A stretch of DNA of 64,000 nt from Fibrobacter sp. (GTDB lineage Bacteria > Fibrobacterota > Fibrobacteria > Fibrobacterales > Fibrobacteraceae): contig JAAYJH010000113.1 in the NCBI GenBank assembly GCA_012523035.1, positions 1-64,000 on the forward strand, given 5' to 3'. The position numbers were made by a program, and so were the translations under genes. The first letter of the stretch is position 1. Each line of letters starts with the position of its first letter. Below the pieces are notes generated by a model, which was not told the DNA's origin, searched no databases, and saw only the letters and a list, made by a program, of their open reading frames with translations. This document shows, piece by piece, positions 60,746 to 64,000 of the stretch.

Positions 60746-61596
60746 TCAGAAGGACCTCCTTCTTTTAATATAGCTTTACTCATAGGATATAAAACGACCA
60801 TCAGCTCATAAATTTTTTCTACTGACATATCACTGGCGGCACGGCTTATGATTTTTTGTCGAGCTTCTTCCAAAACTTGAACCGCATAACGATAAGACTC
60901 TTCACTCATTGTCAAGGTTGTAAAAGTCGAAAACCGTTCATCTTTGCCTTTTGACTCAATGCTTCCAATGGCATGTTGAATATATTCTCTTCGTATTTGC
61001 CTCAGTGCAATGGGGGGTATTTTTTGGGCATTGAGCATATGAGAAGTGGTTTTATAAGTGTCGTCACTTGATTTTTCTATCAAAGCCCATTCTATTAGTT
61101 TTTTGACTGCCAAGCGGGCTTCTTCTGTAGTGATAGGAGGGTCCAAACTACGAGCTAATTTAATATAGTCGCCTTTCCAGTCCAAATGAACCACCAATTC
61201 ACGAAGCACTGGATAATACCATTTAGAAAAATAATCTTGTTGTTCGTGTTGGATTTGTGTGAACTCTAATTGCTGACGGATTTTTAAAATCTGATTCCAC
61301 GCATGGTCCCGTTCTTCTGGGTGTACCGCCTGATTATAAAACACAAGAGCAGAAAAATAAGACTTTTGCAAGTCTGTAAAAGAGACGGCTTTAGAAAACT
61401 TTTCAATGGATTTTACAGTAAAATTAAATCGGCCACGAATCACATTTAAACAATAAGAAGAGGAACTAAAGCCCGCTTTTGCTGCAAAAAAACGATGCGA
61501 AAAAACAGGTTTTAGCTTTTTTTGCTCTTCGAAATAATCTTTGAGGAAAACTCTAAAATCGTCGTAATCAAATAATCGCCCAATCACTTGTTCCAT
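60742..61596 (-). CDS. TIGR02147/DUF4423 family putative transcription regulator
   Basis: A 284-residue paralogue of the gene at 18946-19842. It shares the N-terminal pattern (LFDYDDFRVFLKDYFEEQK, FSHRFFAAKAGFSSSSYCLNVI, FTVKSIEKFSKAVSF), the middle VFYNQAVHPEE and the C-terminal IYELMVVLYPMSKA. The first ~75 residues look like a helix-turn-helix domain. A good promoter candidate lies upstream on the minus strand: TTGACT, 17 bases, TAAATT. No clear ribosome site is visible. Translation is coupled (ATGA) to the DUF2341-LamG lipoprotein. Confidence 0.85.
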   Translation of the reverse strand: MEQVIGRLFDYDDFRVFLKDYFEEQKKLKPVFSHRFFAAKAGFSSSSYCLNVIRGRFNFTVKSIEKFSKAVSFTDLQKSYFSALVFYNQAVHPEERDHAWNQILKIRQQLEFTQIQHEQQDYFSKWYYPVLRELVVHLDWKGDYIKLARSLDPPITTEEARLAVKKLIEWALIEKSSDDTYKTTSHMLNAQKIPPIALRQIRREYIQHAIGSIESKGKDERFSTFTTLTMSEESYRYAVQVLEEARQKIISRAASDMSVEKIYELMVVLYPMSKAILKEGGPSE

Positions 61597-61744
61597 ACTT
61601 AAAATATAGATTATTTACACAAAAAAGCTATAAAATTTATTACTACACTGAATTTAAGTCAATTTTTAAGGTTTATGCTGGAAAACGCCACACCTATGAA
61701 ATTATATTTACACGCTTAATGGCATAAAAACACTGGATATTCAC

Positions 61745-61972
61745 TTATTTGCCGTGCCACCTATAGCCTTGACCTTCCATGCAAGCAATAATAAGGTCTC
61801 CCTGCTCTACCTGAGTCACCTTATTGATACCCACTTCATATTTGCATTTTGCTTCTGCAGTTTTAATGTCTTCTTTAGAAACGTTTTTTTTGTACCACCC
61901 ACTTTTTGCTGCACAAGATGACATGAATAAAGACAATAAAACAATACTGATGAACAGCCACTTATTTTTCAT
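61745..61972 (-). CDS. small lipoprotein
   Basis: A 75-residue precursor with start at the ATG at 61972 (MKNKWL), preceded by GGAG. The lipobox LFMSSC gives an N-terminal acylated Cys at about 20. The mature part reads GWYKKNVSKEDIKTAEAKCKYE ... CMEGQGYRW. This W..K....S..D...A...C ... CM..GY pattern is shared by many small envelope lipoproteins of unknown function, and the two cysteines probably pair. It is flanked by gaps of about 130-150 bases and looks monocistronic. Confidence 0.75.
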   Translation of the reverse strand: MKNKWLFISIVLLSLFMSSCAAKSGWYKKNVSKEDIKTAEAKCKYEVGINKVTQVEQGDLIIACMEGQGYRWHGK

Positions 61973-62101
61973 TTCCAAACTCCAAAATTTTCATAGATGG
62001 TGATTCATACAAAATATAATAAAAAATCCATCTAAAAGCAATAAAAACCTTCTTTTGGGATGATTTTGGTGAAAATATGCTAAAAAAGGGAGAAAAGGGC
62101 G

Positions 62102-62983
62102 TTAAAAGCCTTTTAAATAATAATGTGGACGAATCCCTAGTATATTCTCACTCTCACTCACAGTTTCTATGGGGGTGTTTCGACCTAAAACCAGTGCAGT
62201 GTCTATCCCCGCCACTGTGGCCCCTAAAATATCGGTACCTAGGGTGTCTCCAATCATAATCGCTTTATTTTGTTTTGAAAAAGCAGCCAAGGCTTTGTGA
62301 AATAATTCTGGAAATGGCTTCCCTAGGTAATGGATTTTTGCTTGGCTATCTTCTGCTAAATATTGAGCAAATGCCCCACAAACAGGCACTCTTTTAGCGT
62401 CTGGCGTGGGTGCCCAAGGGTCTGGATTCAATACAATTAAAACCGCTCCCTCTTTTTTTAATAAGTTTTTAGCTTTTAAAATCAGCGTCTTGTCTTGAGA
62501 CACAGAAGACACAATCACCACTGGGTTCATAGTATCTGCATTGCTTTGAATCCCGGCGGCTTCCAAAAATGAAGCACCTGTGTCTTTTCCTATGTATAAA
62601 GCTTCTGTGTGCTTCCATTTTTGATTATTTTCGATGAGCAAAGACCCAGAACTAAAAACATCTTCGAATCGAAAATCAAAACCCATCAACCACAAATCTT
62701 TTAATAAAAGTTCAATGGGTTTAGAAGCCGCATTGGTCACCAAGCGAACTGATTTGCCTTTGCTTTTTAAATAGCGAAACATCGACAGTGCCCCAGGATA
62801 TACAAAATGATTGTGATTATAAAGAGTCCCAAACGCATCTAACAAAAACACATCATAGCGAAAAGCAAGCTGTTCTATAGTAGCATTTTGGGTGGTGGCT
62901 GGTAGATTTTCAAAGGCATGAGGATTTTGTGTTTTTAATTCTGTAATATATCGCTTAAAAATAAGTGCTTCTAATTTTTCCAT
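62102..62983 (-). CDS. HAD-superfamily subclass IIA phosphatase (NagD-like)
   Basis: A 293-residue cytoplasmic HAD hydrolase with a C2-type cap. Motif I is FLLDAFGTLY, with Phe where the second Asp usually sits, a variant known in some IIA members. Motif II lies in RLVTNAASKP, the motif III lysine in YLGKPFPELFHKAL, and motif IV in AIMIGDTLGTDILGATVAG. The GAFAQYLA segment is in the cap-core region. Sugar-phosphate or nucleotide-phosphate substrates are typical; nothing here narrows it. It lies 1 base after the partial gene to its right. Confidence 0.85.
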   Translation of the reverse strand: MEKLEALIFKRYITELKTQNPHAFENLPATTQNATIEQLAFRYDVFLLDAFGTLYNHNHFVYPGALSMFRYLKSKGKSVRLVTNAASKPIELLLKDLWLMGFDFRFEDVFSSGSLLIENNQKWKHTEALYIGKDTGASFLEAAGIQSNADTMNPVVIVSSVSQDKTLILKAKNLLKKEGAVLIVLNPDPWAPTPDAKRVPVCGAFAQYLAEDSQAKIHYLGKPFPELFHKALAAFSKQNKAIMIGDTLGTDILGATVAGIDTALVLGRNTPIETVSESENILGIRPHYYLKGF

Positions 62984-62984
62984 T

Positions 62985-64000
62985 TTATCGTCTCAAAAGT
63001 CCCCAGGCTTCAATGTGTTTTTCGTTTTTTTGACTTTGATAGATTATATCTCCATCGTAACTTAATCGCAAGTCTATATCTGCCAAATACACTCCGGTTT
63101 GCACCAAACGCCCTGCTTCACTCTGGTGATTCCATCTTAAAAACAATCGAGTCCCTGACTTATTAAAACGAGCATCAGAACCAAGTAAACTATGGCTATA
63201 AGAGGCCACATAAGCCCCAAGATTAGTGAAAATTGAAAGTTTCAAGTCTATTTTTAATTGAGAAGCTTGGTAATCTAAAACAGACTTAGAATGCTTTAAT
63301 AAGGCTTCTTCTTTGAGCATGCTTTCAAATTCTGGTCCGCCGATGTCAATGGCCACACCCAGAGCAGTATCGTTTGGAAAAGCAGCATTCAAGTCTAAAA
63401 ACTCAAGAGAAAAAATTGTTTGTGGTCTTTGATTAGAGGCAATATAAGAAGCTGATTTTACGGTATAAATTTCAAAAGGATAAGTCCCCTCTAAAAAATG
63501 AAATGCTTTAGTCTCTATTGGATTTTTTGACTCATCTATCACACAAGATTTTAGGATACGGATTGAATCTCTTGGTTGTAAATTTCTTTTACTCTGAAAA
63601 CTAGAATCTTTCACTAAAACTAAAACACTTGGATCTAGGCTTGGCAAAATTTCTGCATGTAAAAAATCATAAACTGCAGAATCCCTATTGTTTTTATACT
63701 CTACAATAAAATGGCATTCTGGTTTTATAGACACTGGTTCAGAAAAATAAAGAGACAGGGTGTCATTTCCATTTTTTCTATGGCTTTTTAAAAAAGATTT
63801 TTTCAAAACTGGTGGCATGGCATCTTTCATAGAAATCTTAAAGACTTCTCCATTATTTTGGTATAGCTTTGCAATGGCATATTCTCCATACCGATAGTCA
63901 TGGAGTGAGGTTAAAAAACTTTGAATGGAAAATGTATCGGGCAAGTCAAAATAAACCACTCGACTATTGAGACTGTCTATTTTTAAATCGGTGGAAGCTA
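62985..64000 (-). CDS. partial surface-type protein, N terminus outside window
   Basis: The frame is open to the window end on the minus strand with no stop and no convincing start, so this is the C-terminal part (about 338 residues) of a longer protein. It shows beta-sandwich-like strands (KDAMPPVLKKSFLKS, DTLSLYFSEPVSIKPECHFIVEY, SLDPSVLVLVKDSSF, DSIRILKSCVIDESKNPIETKAF) that resemble Ig-like domains with a 'calculated bonding' style. The end (SIFTNLGAYVASYSH ... RLFLRWNHQSEAGRLVQTGVYLADIDLRL) is like the FlgD-type Ig domain at the end of many Fibrobacterota secreted proteins. Whole-protein function is unknown. Confidence 0.6.
   Translation of the reverse strand, partial: ASTDLKIDSLNSRVVYFDLPDTFSIQSFLTSLHDYRYGEYAIAKLYQNNGEVFKISMKDAMPPVLKKSFLKSHRKNGNDTLSLYFSEPVSIKPECHFIVEYKNNRDSAVYDFLHAEILPSLDPSVLVLVKDSSFQSKRNLQPRDSIRILKSCVIDESKNPIETKAFHFLEGTYPFEIYTVKSASYIASNQRPQTIFSLEFLDLNAAFPNDTALGVAIDIGGPEFESMLKEEALLKHSKSVLDYQASQLKIDLKLSIFTNLGAYVASYSHSLLGSDARFNKSGTRLFLRWNHQSEAGRLVQTGVYLADIDLRLSYDGDIIYQSQKNEKHIEAWGLLRR

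Overview
The window looks like a low-GC member of the Fibrobacterota (Fibrobacter-like). Three things point there. Two genes belong to TIGR02147/DUF4423, described as a Fibrobacter paralogous family. Several secreted polysaccharide-degrading enzymes have Ser-rich linkers, a shared CBM6/CBM35-like module and a C-terminal sorting-type domain. The DNA is AT-rich with tight operons. The assignment is an inference from protein content; there is no rRNA or other direct phylogenetic marker beyond recA.

Layout. 1-5.3 kb: a sugar-phosphate transferase, branched-chain aminotransferase ilvE, and an aminotransferase/citrate synthase pair ending at a bidirectional terminator. 5.4-12.4 kb (minus): a secreted clan-A glycoside hydrolase with an inserted discoidin-like domain, then a tight unit of GH3 beta-glucosidase, SMR exporter, a 48-residue membrane protein and an aminotransferase. 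12.8-16.8 kb: DUF4321-gatA (plus), glyA-ABC ATPase (minus). 16.9-26.1 kb (minus): a pectin/rhamnogalacturonan-I locus of PL11 lyase, two CE12 esterases, a TIGR02147 regulator and a PL1-like lipoprotein. 26.4-30.8 kb: a YihY membrane protein, a short UvrA homologue, tRNA-Gly(CCC), and a Fic-fold protein with a ruined active-site motif. 30.8-45.3 kb (minus): ispF and a complex I operon nuoB-C-D-E-F-G-H-I-J-K-L-M-N that lacks nuoA. 45.6-49.9 kb: DUF486, DUF4416, glutamine cyclotransferase, an outer-membrane barrel and thioredoxin. 50-54.8 kb: a PL10 pectate lyase and a GLUG-repeat surface protein with five 30-residue repeats. 54.8-56.2 kb: an unusual non-coding stretch rich in hairpins and degenerate repeats. 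56.2-58.6 kb: cinA-recA. 59.2-61.6 kb: a second TIGR02147/lipoprotein pair. 61.7-64 kb: a small lipoprotein, a HAD phosphatase and a gene cut by the window edge.

How the genes work together. Pectin main chains and rhamnogalacturonan I would be cut by the PL10 and PL11 lyases and deacetylated by the CE12 enzymes. All four carry the same carbohydrate-binding module. The GH3 enzyme and the large clan-A hydrolase would act on glucans and other plant polymers. Redox energy passes through the NADH-quinone oxidoreductase.

The points most worth a second look are: TIGR02147 regulators translationally coupled to carbohydrate-recognising lipoproteins (twice), with the PL1-like partner lacking catalytic residues; the degenerate Fic protein; the NuoE subunit with a FnIII-like tail and the missing nuoA; a symmetric divergent promoter that predicts leaderless mRNAs; and the structured repeat region at 55.0-55.9 kb.
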